Of a stretch of 64,000 bases of DNA, positions 34,597-44,515 are shown one piece after another. The stretch lies in assembly GCA_024691875.1 (NCBI GenBank), contig JAILNG010000054.1, positions 20,061 through 84,060 on the forward strand, given 5' to 3'. Both the position numbers and the translations under genes were made by a program. The stretch is from Lachnospiraceae bacterium. Lineage in GTDB: Bacteria; Bacillota; Clostridia; Lachnospirales; Lachnospiraceae. Position 1 is the stretch's first letter. Each line of letters begins with the position of its first letter. The notes under the pieces were generated by a model, which was given only the letters and a program-made list of their open reading frames with translations, had not been told where the DNA came from and searched no databases.

Positions 34597-37245
34597 TCAG
34601 CCCAGCTGATTCTTCATGATCTCCTTAGCTTTTTCAACAGCAGAAGCGATACCTGCGGGGTTCTTTCCGCCTGCCTGGGCCATGTTGGGACGTCCGCCGC
34701 CGCCACCCTGAACGAGGGGCGCAACTTCTTTGATAAGGTTTCCCGAATGAGCTCCCTTCTTAACCGCAGAGTCGGAAGCCATGGATACGAGATTTACCTT
34801 TCCGTCTGTTTCGGAAACAACAATGACGAAAACATCAGAGTATTTTTCCTTAAGACTGTCGCAAAGAGTTCTGAGTCCGTTTGCATCTATGCCCTTTACT
34901 TCAGCAGCTACAACCTTTACACCGCCTGCCTCAAACATATCCTTTTCGATGTCTCCGAGAGAATCGTTGGCTGCCTTGCTCTTTAAGGACTCGTTTTCGG
35001 ATGTGAGAGCCTTGATCTGAGCGAAGAGCTGTTCGATCTTTTCTCCCAGTCTGTCGGGTGTTGTCTTTGCAAGAGAAGCAGCTGAATAAAGCATGTTCTC
35101 AAGGTTGTTAAAGTAAGCCATTACATTGGAACCGGTTACGGCTTCAATTCTTCTTACGCCGGCAGCTATTCCGCTTTCGGAAAGGATCTTGAAGCTTCCG
35201 ATCTCTCCTGTGTAAGAAACGTGAGTACCGCCGCAAAGTTCCTTTGAGAAATCTCCAACGGAAACAACTCTTACTTCCTTGCCGTACTTTTCTCCGAAAA
35301 GAGCCATAGCTCCTGTCTTCTTAGCGTCTTCTATGGACATAACATCGGTTGTAACCTTGATATTGTCTTCAATGGCGCGATTAACGATCTCTTCGGCCTT
35401 AAGAAGTTCTTCTTTTGTAACCGCACGTGAGCAGCTGAAGTCAAATCTTGTTCTTTCGCTGTCCTGATAGGATCCCTGCTGAGCTACCTGATCGCCGAGA
35501 ACGATTTGCAAAGCCTTCTGAAGAAGGTGTGTGGCAGTGTGATTTCTGCAGGTCTTTGCTCTTCTTTCCTTATCAACATTAAGGACTGCCTTGCTGCCCT
35601 TCTTAATGGTGCCTTTTTCAACAAATCCAAAGTGAGCGATCCTGTTACCGGGGATCTTTGTTACTTCCGTTACTCTGAATGTACCGTCGGGTGTGTTGAT
35701 AATACCTGTATCATGAAGCTGACCGCCCATTGTTGCGTAAAAAGGAGTCTTTGCAAATACAAGGCTTCCGTTTTCGCCTTCCTTGAGACAATCTGTAAGC
35801 TTTTCTTCATCTGCAACAGCAACTACAGTCTCTTCGAAGGAAAGTGAATTGTAACCTGCAAATTCGGATACAATGCTGTCATCAAGAGAATCAAAGATTG
35901 AGGAAACAGACTTCTGAGCAAAGCTCTTTCCTTCTCTTGCCTTGTTCTTCTGCTCTTCCATAGCTGTATCAAAGCCTGAGGCATCAACCTTCAGACCTTC
36001 TTCTTCGGCCATCTCTGTTGTAAGCTCAAGAGGGAAACCAAAGGTATCGTAAAGGTAGAAAGCTGTCTTTCCGTCAATGGAATTCTTCTTGTCTTCCTTT
36101 GTTTTGTCAAGGATCTTCTTGAACTCTTTCATTCCGTTTTCAAGAGTGCTTTCAAAACGGGTGATCTCTTTTTCAAATTCATCAAGTATAAAGCTTCTGT
36201 TCTTAACAAGCAAAGGATAACTTTCGGTGTAAACCTCATCGATGTAAACCGAAGCAATGTTTAAAAGATCCTGTTTTGCAAGGCCCAGCTTTCTTCCATG
36301 TCTTACCGCACGACGGATCAGTCTTCTGAGGACATATCCCGCTCCTGCATTGGAAGGTGTCAGCTTTGCTTCATCACCGATCAGCATTACGCTTGTTCTG
36401 GTGTGATCGGCAAGAATTCTCATGGATTTTGAGAATTCATCGTCAGCATCGTATTTCTTTCCTGATTTCTTTTCAATATAAGAAATAGCAGATGCGAAAA
36501 GATCTGTCTTATAAACATCTTTGGTTCCGTTAAGGAATGCAAGGTTTCTTTCAAGTCCCCAGCCTGTATCTACATTCTTTTTAGCGAGAGTCGTGAGTTT
36601 TCCGTCTTTATGCTTTTCATACTGCATGAAAACATCGTTTCCGAGTTCTGTGTACTTACCGCAATGACAACCGGGTCCACAATCGGGTCCGCAATCGGGA
36701 ACATCCGCAACATAGAACATTTCACTGTCGGGTCCGCAAGGGCCGAATTCAAGTCCCCACCAGTTGTCTTCGGCAGGAAGATAATAAATGTTCTCTTTCT
36801 TAAAGCCGGATGCTATTCTGCACTGTGCTCCCTCTTCATCTCTGGGTGCATTCTCATCTCCCGCAAAAACAGTAGCGGCAAGGTGATCGGCATCAAATCC
36901 GAAAACCTGTGTGAGAAGCTCATAGCTCCATTTACATCTGTCTTCCTTAAAATAATCTCCGAGACTCCAGCTTCCCATCATCTCAAAGAATGTAACGTGA
37001 CTCTTATCACCTACGGAATCGATGTCGTTGGTACGTACACAACCCTGAACATTGCAAAGTCTTGTTCCGAGAGGATGCTTTTCTCCGAGGAGATAAGGCA
37101 TAAGAGGCTGCATTCCCGCTACATTAAAAAGAACTCCCGTAGAACCGTCGGAAACAAGTGAAACCGCTCCGCAATTCACATGTCCTCTTTCCTCGTAAAA
37201 TTTTATCCATGCTTTTCTCAATTCATTTGAACTAAACTGTTTCAT
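34597..37245 (-). CDS. alaS: Alanyl-tRNA synthetase
   Basis: Class II synthetase of 882 residues. The catalytic core begins NELRKAWIKFYEERGH. The editing domain contains the zinc motifs NHTATHLLQKAL and ELCGGTHV. A coiled coil (about 725-755) and the Gly-rich C-Ala domain (QGGGGGRPNMAQAGG) complete the protein. The start is ATG 37245, with AGGAGAG (37252-37258) 6 nt upstream; the longer frame to 37356 has no signal. It appears to be a single-gene transcript. I see no T-box leader. Confidence 0.97.
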   Translation of the reverse strand: MKQFSSNELRKAWIKFYEERGHVNCGAVSLVSDGSTGVLFNVAGMQPLMPYLLGEKHPLGTRLCNVQGCVRTNDIDSVGDKSHVTFFEMMGSWSLGDYFKEDRCKWSYELLTQVFGFDADHLAATVFAGDENAPRDEEGAQCRIASGFKKENIYYLPAEDNWWGLEFGPCGPDSEMFYVADVPDCGPDCGPGCHCGKYTELGNDVFMQYEKHKDGKLTTLAKKNVDTGWGLERNLAFLNGTKDVYKTDLFASAISYIEKKSGKKYDADDEFSKSMRILADHTRTSVMLIGDEAKLTPSNAGAGYVLRRLIRRAVRHGRKLGLAKQDLLNIASVYIDEVYTESYPLLVKNRSFILDEFEKEITRFESTLENGMKEFKKILDKTKEDKKNSIDGKTAFYLYDTFGFPLELTTEMAEEEGLKVDASGFDTAMEEQKNKAREGKSFAQKSVSSIFDSLDDSIVSEFAGYNSLSFEETVVAVADEEKLTDCLKEGENGSLVFAKTPFYATMGGQLHDTGIINTPDGTFRVTEVTKIPGNRIAHFGFVEKGTIKKGSKAVLNVDKERRAKTCRNHTATHLLQKALQIVLGDQVAQQGSYQDSERTRFDFSCSRAVTKEELLKAEEIVNRAIEDNIKVTTDVMSIEDAKKTGAMALFGEKYGKEVRVVSVGDFSKELCGGTHVSYTGEIGSFKILSESGIAAGVRRIEAVTGSNVMAYFNNLENMLYSAASLAKTTPDRLGEKIEQLFAQIKALTSENESLKSKAANDSLGDIEKDMFEAGGVKVVAAEVKGIDANGLRTLCDSLKEKYSDVFVIVVSETDGKVNLVSMASDSAVKKGAHSGNLIKEVAPLVQGGGGGRPNMAQAGGKNPAGIASAVEKAKEIMKNQLG

Positions 37246-37287
37246 ATATGACTCTCCTAAAATGATTATCTGCAAAAAACTTTTTAG

Positions 37288-37316
37288 ATTATAGAACAAA
37301 AAAGAATACTTTTCAA
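37288..37316 (-). promoter_or_regulatory. Promoter of alaS
   Basis: -35 TTGAAA (37311-37316), 17-bp spacer, consensus -10 TATAAT (37288-37293). The 5' leader is only about 35 nt, too short for a T-box riboswitch. Confidence 0.75.
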
Positions 37317-37335
37317 CCGAATATTCTTTTGAAGA

Positions 37336-37370
37336 TAAAAAAAACAAAGAATCCATGAATGGTTCTTTGT
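37336..37370 (-). terminator. Terminator of the tRNA-Glu gene
   Basis: Stem ACAAAGAA/TTCTTTGT (37363-37370 with 37344-37351), continued by CCAT/ATGG, and followed on the minus strand by eight T residues. A small extra hairpin CTGTTAA/TTAACAG (37384-37398) lies between the tRNA 3' end and this terminator. Confidence 0.85.
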
Positions 37371-37402
37371 CATTTGGGTTGGGCTGTTAAATTAACAGTG
37401 AA

Positions 37403-37474
37403 TAGCCCGTATCGGAATCGAACCGGTGATTTCGCCGTGAGAGGGCGACGTCTTAGCCTCTTGACCAACGAGCC
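37403..37474 (-). tRNA. tRNA-Glu (anticodon CUC)
   Basis: 72-nt cloverleaf: acceptor GGCTCGT against ACGGGCT with discriminator A, D arm GTC/GAC, anticodon stem TCGCC/GGCGA with loop CTCTCAC (anticodon CUC), and T loop GTTCGATTC. The acceptor has two G-U pairs and the T stem one C-A mismatch (positions 50-64). CCA is not encoded. The gene stands alone between polC and alaS with its own promoter and terminator. Confidence 0.93.
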
Positions 37475-37485
37475 TTGTGCCATTA

Positions 37486-37514
37486 AATATACACTACGAA
37501 ATGAAAAAAAGCAA
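37486..37514 (-). promoter_or_regulatory. Promoter of tRNA-Glu
   Basis: -35 TTGCTT (37509-37514), 17-bp spacer, -10 TATATT (37486-37491), ending 11 nt before the mature tRNA 5' end. The -35 lies in the 3' arm of the polC terminator. Confidence 0.65.
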
Positions 37515-37540
37515 GTATAACTTCAAGCTTTTTTAAGGTA
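37508..37540 (-). terminator. Terminator of the uppS-to-polC operon
   Basis: A-rich arm AAAAAAGC pairs with GCTTTTTT, with an inner AAGT/ACTT stem and a 3-nt bulge. It lies about 15 nt after the polC stop. The stem is A-T rich and the call is moderate. Confidence 0.55.
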
Positions 37541-37554
37541 ATTTTTCAGAATAT

Positions 37555-40500
37555 TCACCCCATATCAAACAAATCCATAAGACTTATCTGATCAGATTCT
37601 GGAATTTCACCCAGAAGTCCCAATCTCGCCATTGTATCAACAGCACTTTGAGGAGCTTTTGTTCTCTCCTTGAAATTTTCCTTGGAAGTAAAAGGTCCGC
37701 CCTTGCAGCCTTCAAACATCAAGTCGGAGGCCTTTTCTCCGAGGCCTTGTATCGAATCAAAGGAAGGCATTACCTTCCCATCAATCACCTGAAAGGCATG
37801 CGCCTTGGCTCTGAAAATATCTATGGGCATGAATTCGTACCCACGGGCATACATTTCCAAGACACTCTTCATGTTCATGTAAGTCGTTTCATCCTTGGCC
37901 TTTGCGGTGTGATTGTCGATGGCAGCTTTGATCTCGTTCATATTCTTAATAAGCTTTTCTTTACCGAGACACATAAGCTCATAATCGAAAGCGGCTGCAC
38001 GAATGCCGAAATAGGCCGCATAGTATTCCAAGGGATGATAAACTTTAAACCAGGCCACACGGAAAGCCATCATGATGTAAGCCGCAGCATGTGCCTTAGG
38101 GAACATGTACTGGATCTTTTTACAGGACCAGATGTACCAGTCGGGCACATCGTGTTCCTTCATCTCCGCTTCCCATTCTTCTGTAAGTCCTCTTCCCTTT
38201 CGAACGCTCTCCATGATCTTAAAAGCATGTCCGGGTTCAAGTCCTTTGTTTATGAGATAAAGCATGATATCGTCACGGGTACAGATAGCCTGCTTCAGAT
38301 TACACGTACCGTTGGCAATGAGCACCTGAGCATTGTTGGCGTAAACGTCGGTACCATGTGAAAGTCCGGAGATTCGTACCATGTCCGAGAAGCAGTCGGG
38401 CTTTGTTTCACGCAACATGTTCATGGCGTTATCGGTACCGAGTTCGGGAAGTCCCAGAGATCCCATGTCGATACCGTTAAGATCTGCGGGTGTGATACCA
38501 AGTGCTTCAGTTCCATGGAAAAGAGAAATTACCTTTTGATCGTCCATGGGAATGGTTTTTGCATCTATGCCCGTCAATTCTTCAAGACGTTTGATCATCG
38601 TCGGATCATCGTGTCCGAGAATATCAAGCTTCAGCAGGTTGTGATCGATTGAGTGATATTCAAAGTGAGTAGTGACAATGTTGGTTGTCATATCATTTGC
38701 CGGATGCTGTACAGGCGTGAAAGTGTCGATGTCTTCTCCCACGGGAAGTACAACGATACCTCCGGGATGCTGACCTGTGGCACGTCGAACACCTACGCAT
38801 CCCGATGAAACTCTTTCAAGCTCCGCTTTTCTGTGAGTGAGTCCATGCTCCTCATCATATTTCAATGCGTATCCGTAAGCTGTTTTCTCAGCCACTGTAC
38901 CCACGGTACCGGCCTTGAATGTCTGGCCTTTTCCGAAGATAACTTCCGTATAGTCATGGGCCTTGGATTGATATTCACCCGAAAAGTTAAGGTCAATATC
39001 AGGCTCCTTGTCACAGTTAAATCCAAGGAATGTTTCGAAAGGAATGTCGCACCCGTCTTTTACCAGTTTCTCTCCGCACACGGGACAGATCTTGTCAGGC
39101 ATATCAAATCCGCAGATTGCCTCTCTTTGATACTTCTTTACATCTTCGGAATCAAAGTCCGAATAATGACATTTCTTGCAATAATAATGAGCGGGCAAAG
39201 GATTGATCTCGGTAATTCCCGCCATTGTGGCAACAAACGAAGAACCTACGGAACCACGGGAACCAACGAGATAACCGTCCTCATTGGATTTCCAAACCAG
39301 CTTCTGGGCAATGATGTACATAACCGAATAACCGTTTTTGATAATGGAAGTCAATTCTTTTTCAAGTCTCGTTTCCACCTGAACCGGTAATTTTTCACCG
39401 TACATGGAATGAGCCTTGTCATGACAGATCTTTGTAAGCATCTCTTCCGAATGTTCGATAATCGGAGGACATTTATCCGGACGAACAGGCTCGATCTTTT
39501 CCACCATATCGTAGATCTTCATTGGATTGTCTATAACAACTTCCTTGCACTTCTTAAGTCCCAGATAGTCAAATTCCGCCAGCATCTCTTCTGTGGTCCT
39601 GAAGTACAAAGGCGGCTGGTTTTCAGCGTCCTTGTATCCTTTGGCATATGTTATCAGTCTCCTGTAAACTTCATCCTCAGGATTTAAGAAATGACAGTCG
39701 CATGTAGCGCATACAGGTTTGTTGTAGATCTCCCCCAGTTTTACTATGCGTTCGTTTAATGCCTTAAGGTCCTCATCCGATGTAATTCCCGGGAATTTGT
39801 CATCCTCGATCAGGAATCTGTTGTTCCCCAAAGGCTGGATCTCAAAATAGTCATAGAATTCGCAAAGGCTGTCGATCTCATCCTGTGCTGCGTCTTCCAA
39901 AACAGCTCTGAAGAGTTCTCCCGCTTCGCAGGCCGATCCGATGATCAGTCCTTCTCTGTGGCTTTCAAGCATACTCTTCGGGATCTTGGGAAAACGCTTA
40001 AAGTAGGTAAGATGACTTTGAGAGATCATCTTATAAAGATTGATCCTTCCTGTCTCGTTCTTAATGAGAACTATACAATGAAAAGGATGCATGCTGCGAA
40101 TGGCCTCAGCGGAAGGCTTAAGGTTCTCCGTTGCATCCGAAAGCTTTGAATAGCCTTTTTTCTTCATCATTTCACAGAGCTTTTGATAGATGAGAGCCGT
40201 GCATTCGGCATCATCCACCGCTCTGTGGTGATTTTCCAAAGACACGCCCAATTCATTGGCAACCGTATCCAGCTTGTAATTCTTGAGGTCAGAGATCAGG
40301 CCTCTCGAAAAAGGAACGGTGTCTACTATTGTGGGTTTCCAATCTATGCCCTGTTCTTTTGCAAAACGTTTGATAAATCCTGTATCAAAAGGAGCATTGT
40401 GGGCCACAATGACCGCATCTCCGCAGAAATCCAGGAAATTCTTTAATTCTTCTTCGATCGTCTTTGCATCCTTTACCATATCATCGGTGATGTGGGTGAG

Positions 40501-42147
40501 TGCAATGATATCCGATGGCAGAGGTACTTCGGGGTTGATGAAGACAGAGTATCTGTCCACGATCTCGTTGTTCCTAAGTTTAACCGCTCCGATCTCTATG
40601 ATCTTATCCTTGTTCTTGGAAACACCTGTTGTCTCTATATCGAAAACAACACTTTCCGCATCGAAATCCTGGCCTTTGTCATCTGTGATGATCTTTTTCA
40701 TATCATCCACGAGATAGATCTCGCACCCGTAAAGGATCTTGAAATTCTTTGCTTTTTCAGCAATTTCGGGATTCTTGTTTTTAAGAAGCTTGTCCCTGAA
40801 GTAATGGAAAGCGACTGTGTAGCCCTGAACGACTCCGTGATCCGTGATGGCAACTCCGGGATGTCCGAAATCAAAAGCAGTCTGTATCAAAACACCGGGA
40901 TCTATGACAGCATCCATGTCGCTGAAGGTTGTATGAGCATGAAGCTCCACTCGTTTTTCCGGAGCTTCATCTTTTCTTTTCTTAAGAAAATCAGGAATGG
41001 TTTTAATTCCAACGATGTCTGCCATTTCCAATTCTCTGTCAAAGGTGTCGTATCTGGGAAATGCCTTCATCTTGATGCATTTTCCCTTGGCAATGTATTT
41101 AAAGAGTTCATCCTTATCTTCAACAAGAGGGAAAAGCTTTGCATATACGGAATCGGTCATATCGGTAAATGAAAACTTTACGATATAACGATCTCCCTTC
41201 TTTGTAAGCTTGGGTTCCTCAACATTTATGATCTTACCGAATACAACAGCTTCGGAATGACCGTCCTGAATTTCCGAAAGGGGAGTAACTTTTTCATCTT
41301 CGGAATCGAAAAGTCGGCCGTAAAACAGATCCGGATCCTCTTCCAATTTCTTTTTAAGAAACTTTGAACGTGCCTTAAAATCAGATTCTTTAGCAACAAA
41401 TTTACTCTTTCCCGCATCCTTATCGGCAGTTTTCTTTTCATCCTTTGAAGACTTTGCTTCGTCAGGCTTTTCAAGCTTTTCACCTCTTGCGACAGCCTCT
41501 TCCAATGCCTTGTCTTCCCTGCCCTCATTGGGATCGATGATGCCCTGCTCGGTAATTCTTTTTAAAGGCTTTTTTTCAGTTTTATCTTCGGCATTAAAAT
41601 AGTAGATCTCTTCAGGAAGATCCTTTTCTACATGTTTTTCTTCAGTCCATCTGAATACAATGTTCACATTAAAACCGTACCTCTCCGAAAATACATTCGT
41701 GAGGAAGTTTCTGATGTTTTCGGAAACCATACGGTTAATAAAAGAGTCCTCGGATTCGATCACCATGGTGTAATCTCCGCCTTCGCTCTTTTCAAAGAAG
41801 ATCTTGGCGTTATCGATGAAGATGTTGTTCATTTTGGAAATAGAATTAAGTTCATCCAAAAGAGCAGACTTCGCCATGTCCCAAAGAGTCTCGGGGTTAT
41901 ACAATGAAGAAAGAGCGTAGTTCACCTCTAAAGTCACCTGATTGCCGGACTTTAAAAAGAATTGGGTATCCAGGGCTTCTTCCATATTTTTAATATCTTT
42001 ATATTCGATTAAATGAGAGGAATTCAGAAAAATGGTAACTTTCGCTTTTCCTTTACTCATGCGGACTTTTTCCACATCCACATCATTAAAGGCACGTTCG
42101 GTTCCTTTTTTCACTTCCAGTCCCGTGAATACTTCAAATAAGTTCAT
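37555..42147 (-). CDS. polC: DNA polymerase III alpha subunit, PolC type
   Basis: Gram-positive replicative polymerase of 1530 residues. An N-terminal domain, a lysine-rich linker (about 205-255) and an OB domain (about 300-375) come first. The PHP domain (HAHTTFSD, His403) is interrupted by the proofreading exonuclease (DIETTG, Asp503; HNAPFDTGF). The polymerase palm has catalytic aspartates at DIDLNFS (about 1050 and 1052). A four-cysteine zinc site (CKKC...CPVC) lies just before, and HPGGIVV follows. The start overlaps ispG by 14 bp. It is the last gene of the uppS-cdsA-dxr-rseP-ispG-polC unit. Confidence 0.98.
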   Translation of the reverse strand: MNLFEVFTGLEVKKGTERAFNDVDVEKVRMSKGKAKVTIFLNSSHLIEYKDIKNMEEALDTQFFLKSGNQVTLEVNYALSSLYNPETLWDMAKSALLDELNSISKMNNIFIDNAKIFFEKSEGGDYTMVIESEDSFINRMVSENIRNFLTNVFSERYGFNVNIVFRWTEEKHVEKDLPEEIYYFNAEDKTEKKPLKRITEQGIIDPNEGREDKALEEAVARGEKLEKPDEAKSSKDEKKTADKDAGKSKFVAKESDFKARSKFLKKKLEEDPDLFYGRLFDSEDEKVTPLSEIQDGHSEAVVFGKIINVEEPKLTKKGDRYIVKFSFTDMTDSVYAKLFPLVEDKDELFKYIAKGKCIKMKAFPRYDTFDRELEMADIVGIKTIPDFLKKRKDEAPEKRVELHAHTTFSDMDAVIDPGVLIQTAFDFGHPGVAITDHGVVQGYTVAFHYFRDKLLKNKNPEIAEKAKNFKILYGCEIYLVDDMKKIITDDKGQDFDAESVVFDIETTGVSKNKDKIIEIGAVKLRNNEIVDRYSVFINPEVPLPSDIIALTHITDDMVKDAKTIEEELKNFLDFCGDAVIVAHNAPFDTGFIKRFAKEQGIDWKPTIVDTVPFSRGLISDLKNYKLDTVANELGVSLENHHRAVDDAECTALIYQKLCEMMKKKGYSKLSDATENLKPSAEAIRSMHPFHCIVLIKNETGRINLYKMISQSHLTYFKRFPKIPKSMLESHREGLIIGSACEAGELFRAVLEDAAQDEIDSLCEFYDYFEIQPLGNNRFLIEDDKFPGITSDEDLKALNERIVKLGEIYNKPVCATCDCHFLNPEDEVYRRLITYAKGYKDAENQPPLYFRTTEEMLAEFDYLGLKKCKEVVIDNPMKIYDMVEKIEPVRPDKCPPIIEHSEEMLTKICHDKAHSMYGEKLPVQVETRLEKELTSIIKNGYSVMYIIAQKLVWKSNEDGYLVGSRGSVGSSFVATMAGITEINPLPAHYYCKKCHYSDFDSEDVKKYQREAICGFDMPDKICPVCGEKLVKDGCDIPFETFLGFNCDKEPDIDLNFSGEYQSKAHDYTEVIFGKGQTFKAGTVGTVAEKTAYGYALKYDEEHGLTHRKAELERVSSGCVGVRRATGQHPGGIVVLPVGEDIDTFTPVQHPANDMTTNIVTTHFEYHSIDHNLLKLDILGHDDPTMIKRLEELTGIDAKTIPMDDQKVISLFHGTEALGITPADLNGIDMGSLGLPELGTDNAMNMLRETKPDCFSDMVRISGLSHGTDVYANNAQVLIANGTCNLKQAICTRDDIMLYLINKGLEPGHAFKIMESVRKGRGLTEEWEAEMKEHDVPDWYIWSCKKIQYMFPKAHAAAYIMMAFRVAWFKVYHPLEYYAAYFGIRAAAFDYELMCLGKEKLIKNMNEIKAAIDNHTAKAKDETTYMNMKSVLEMYARGYEFMPIDIFRAKAHAFQVIDGKVMPSFDSIQGLGEKASDLMFEGCKGGPFTSKENFKERTKAPQSAVDTMARLGLLGEIPESDQISLMDLFDMG

Positions 42148-43183
42148 TCAATTCCCTTAAGAGCTCGGGCAAAAGCTCTTCTTCCTTACACTTCTTAATG
42201 ATCTCACCCTTTTTAAAGATCATGCCTGCGCCTTTTGCTCCGGCAATTCCCAGATCCGCTTCTTTAGCTTCTCCGGGTCCGTTTACAATGCATCCCATAA
42301 CCGCTATCTTAAGATTCAAAGGATAATCCTTCACCGCTTCGTTTACCTTTTCGGCTAAAGCGATAAGATCGATCTGCGTTCTGCCGCATGTCGGACAGGA
42401 AACCACTTCGATCCCACCTTTTTTAAGTCCCAAGGTCTTTAGGATTTCCTTCCCTGCATATATCTCCTCGACGGGATCTGCAGTCAGAGAAACTCTGATG
42501 GTGTCGCCTATGCCCTGATTTAAGATAAGGGCAAGTCCGGTTGACGATTTTATAAGCCCTCTTTTAAGCGTTCCCGCTTCGGTAATACCCACATGCAAAG
42601 GATGTCTTGTCTTATCCTTGATCAGCTCATGAGCTTTTACACACATTAAAACATCCGATGATTTAATGCTGATAACCAGGTTATCATACCCCATGTCTTC
42701 AATAATTGCAGCCTCTCTTAAAGCGCTTTCCGTCAAGCCTTCGGCAGTTACTCCGCCGTATTTCTCAAGAAACTCTTTTTCAAGAGAACCTGAATTTACT
42801 CCGACTCTGATGGGAATATTTCTTTCTCGGGCACAATTAACAACTTCTCTCACACGATCAACCGATCCGATGTTTCCGGGATTGATCCTGATCTTATCTG
42901 CGCCGTTTTCCATAGCCATGATCGCAAGACGGTAATCAAAATGTATGTCTGCAACAAGAGGTATAGAGATCTGTTTTTTAATCTCCGAAAATGCCAATGC
43001 CGCTTCCTTTGTGGGAACAGCAGAACGGACGATCTCACAGCCGGCCTTTTCCAGTTCTTTGATCTGTGCCACCGTTGCAGCCACATCTTCTGTTTTTGTG
43101 TTGGTCATGGATTGAATGGCAATGGGATTGTTTCCGCCTATCGTCACATTTCCGATCTTCACTTCATCAGTCAACATACGCAT
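42134..43183 (-). CDS. ispG: 4-hydroxy-3-methylbut-2-enyl-diphosphate synthase IspG
   Basis: 4Fe-4S enzyme of the MEP isoprenoid pathway that converts MEcPP to HMBPP. TIM-barrel start (GGNNPIAIQSMTNTKTED) and cluster cysteines in CPTCGRT and MGCIVNGPGEA. The 349-residue length is usual. Dxr (44516-45670) and IspH (window end) of the same pathway are in this window. Start may be ATG 43183 or 43177. Confidence 0.97.
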   Translation of the reverse strand: MRMLTDEVKIGNVTIGGNNPIAIQSMTNTKTEDVAATVAQIKELEKAGCEIVRSAVPTKEAALAFSEIKKQISIPLVADIHFDYRLAIMAMENGADKIRINPGNIGSVDRVREVVNCARERNIPIRVGVNSGSLEKEFLEKYGGVTAEGLTESALREAAIIEDMGYDNLVISIKSSDVLMCVKAHELIKDKTRHPLHVGITEAGTLKRGLIKSSTGLALILNQGIGDTIRVSLTADPVEEIYAGKEILKTLGLKKGGIEVVSCPTCGRTQIDLIALAEKVNEAVKDYPLNLKIAVMGCIVNGPGEAKEADLGIAGAKGAGMIFKKGEIIKKCKEEELLPELLRELNELI

Positions 43184-43187
43184 AACT

Positions 43188-44498
43188 TTATCTTCCTATC
43201 AATCTTGAAATATCATTAAAGAAAACAAATACCATAAGGAGCATCAAAAGTATAAAGCCGGCCAGATTTACTATGCCTTCCACTTTGCGGTTCAAAGGCT
43301 TACGTGCAATGGCTTCCACCACAAGGAAAAGGAATTTTCCTCCGTCTAAAGCAGGTATCGGAAGAAGATTCATTACTCCGAGATTCGCTGATAAAAGGAT
43401 TGAAATGTACATCATCTGCAAAACTACATCCAAAGCACTGCCGACAGCCTTTGTTTCTTCGTAGGAATCTCCTATCATATCAACGATTGCAACAGCACCA
43501 CCCACATCATCTTTTGAAAGTTGACCTGAGATCAAAAGCCCAAGATTTTTTACGGTGGTAACTATCCAGTACTTAACTTCGACAAAGCTGTACTTGACCA
43601 CTTCAAAAGCATTGGCTTTTACACGATACAAATTGTAATCAAAGCCAAGTGAATAATTTTCGGATGCAAACTTAGGAGTAATCTCCGCAGTGATCAACTG
43701 ACGGTTTCTGTCCACAACCATTGTAACCTTTTCTTCGGTTAAAGGATTATTTGTAAAGTATTGATTAAGTTCTTTTCCGGAAGAGATCGTCTGACCGTTT
43801 ACCTGCACAATGATATCTCCGGCTTTGATCCCTGCTTCTTCCATCGGGTAGCCGGGTTCGATCCTTTCAATTGCGGCGGGTGCATCCGTGCTGTTGTAGG
43901 TAAAGCCCAAAAGATACTTCTTGAACATTACCGGATTAACAACAGTCTCGTATTTCTCTCCGTCTCTTTCATATGTTATCGAAACAGCTTCCGATGAGAT
44001 CCCTTCATAGAAGAAATAAGAATCAACTTCACGACCGATGGAAACATGCTTACCGTTGATCTCTTTGATCATGTCTCCCTTTTTAAGTCCGGCAGCATCA
44101 GCTGCCGAATTTTTTGTAACAGCTGTGATCTCCGCAGGGTCAAAACCTGCAAACCCAGTAACAAAAAGAGCGAGAACAAATGCCAGAATGAAATTAAAGA
44201 AAGGCCCGGCAAGAATTACAGCCATCCTTTGCCAAACACTTTTGGAATAAAAAGTTCCTTCGGTAATTGTTTTTTCATCATCAAGATCGTCTTCTCCGAG
44301 CATCTGACATGCTCCGCCGAAAGGGAGGAGTTTTAGCGAATACTTTGTTCCGCCGAATTCCTTTCCGATTATTGTAGGTCCGAGACCAACCGAAAATTCG
44401 ACCACTTTGATGCCATTTTTCTTTGCAAGGAGCAAATGGCCCAGTTCATGGAAAATAATGATCAAAGAAAAGATTAAAAGAGCAATAACAATTTTCAT
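43188..44498 (-). CDS. rseP: RseP/RasP-type intramembrane zinc protease
   Basis: Site-2 protease that cuts membrane-bound anti-sigma factors and remnant peptides. The zinc motif HELGH (His17, Glu18, His21) lies in the first membrane span, and NLLPIPALDGGK carries the third ligand. Two PDZ domains (about 110-170 and 195-270) precede the last spans. Proteins of this family usually have one or two PDZ domains; two are seen here. It lies between dxr and ispG, the common cdsA-dxr-rseP order. Confidence 0.95.
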   Translation of the reverse strand: MKIVIALLIFSLIIIFHELGHLLLAKKNGIKVVEFSVGLGPTIIGKEFGGTKYSLKLLPFGGACQMLGEDDLDDEKTITEGTFYSKSVWQRMAVILAGPFFNFILAFVLALFVTGFAGFDPAEITAVTKNSAADAAGLKKGDMIKEINGKHVSIGREVDSYFFYEGISSEAVSITYERDGEKYETVVNPVMFKKYLLGFTYNSTDAPAAIERIEPGYPMEEAGIKAGDIIVQVNGQTISSGKELNQYFTNNPLTEEKVTMVVDRNRQLITAEITPKFASENYSLGFDYNLYRVKANAFEVVKYSFVEVKYWIVTTVKNLGLLISGQLSKDDVGGAVAIVDMIGDSYEETKAVGSALDVVLQMMYISILLSANLGVMNLLPIPALDGGKFLFLVVEAIARKPLNRKVEGIVNLAGFILLMLLMVFVFFNDISRLIGR

Positions 44499-44515
44499 AA
44501 GATTTAAGTTCTCCT

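Noticed and set aside
37246-37335. T-box riboswitch before alaS
   Set aside because: The promoter leaves only about 35 nt of leader, and no specifier loop or T-box sequence is present.
37648-38361. 237-codon plus-strand frame opposite polC
   Set aside because: Antisense to the conserved polymerase domain and without a ribosome-binding site.
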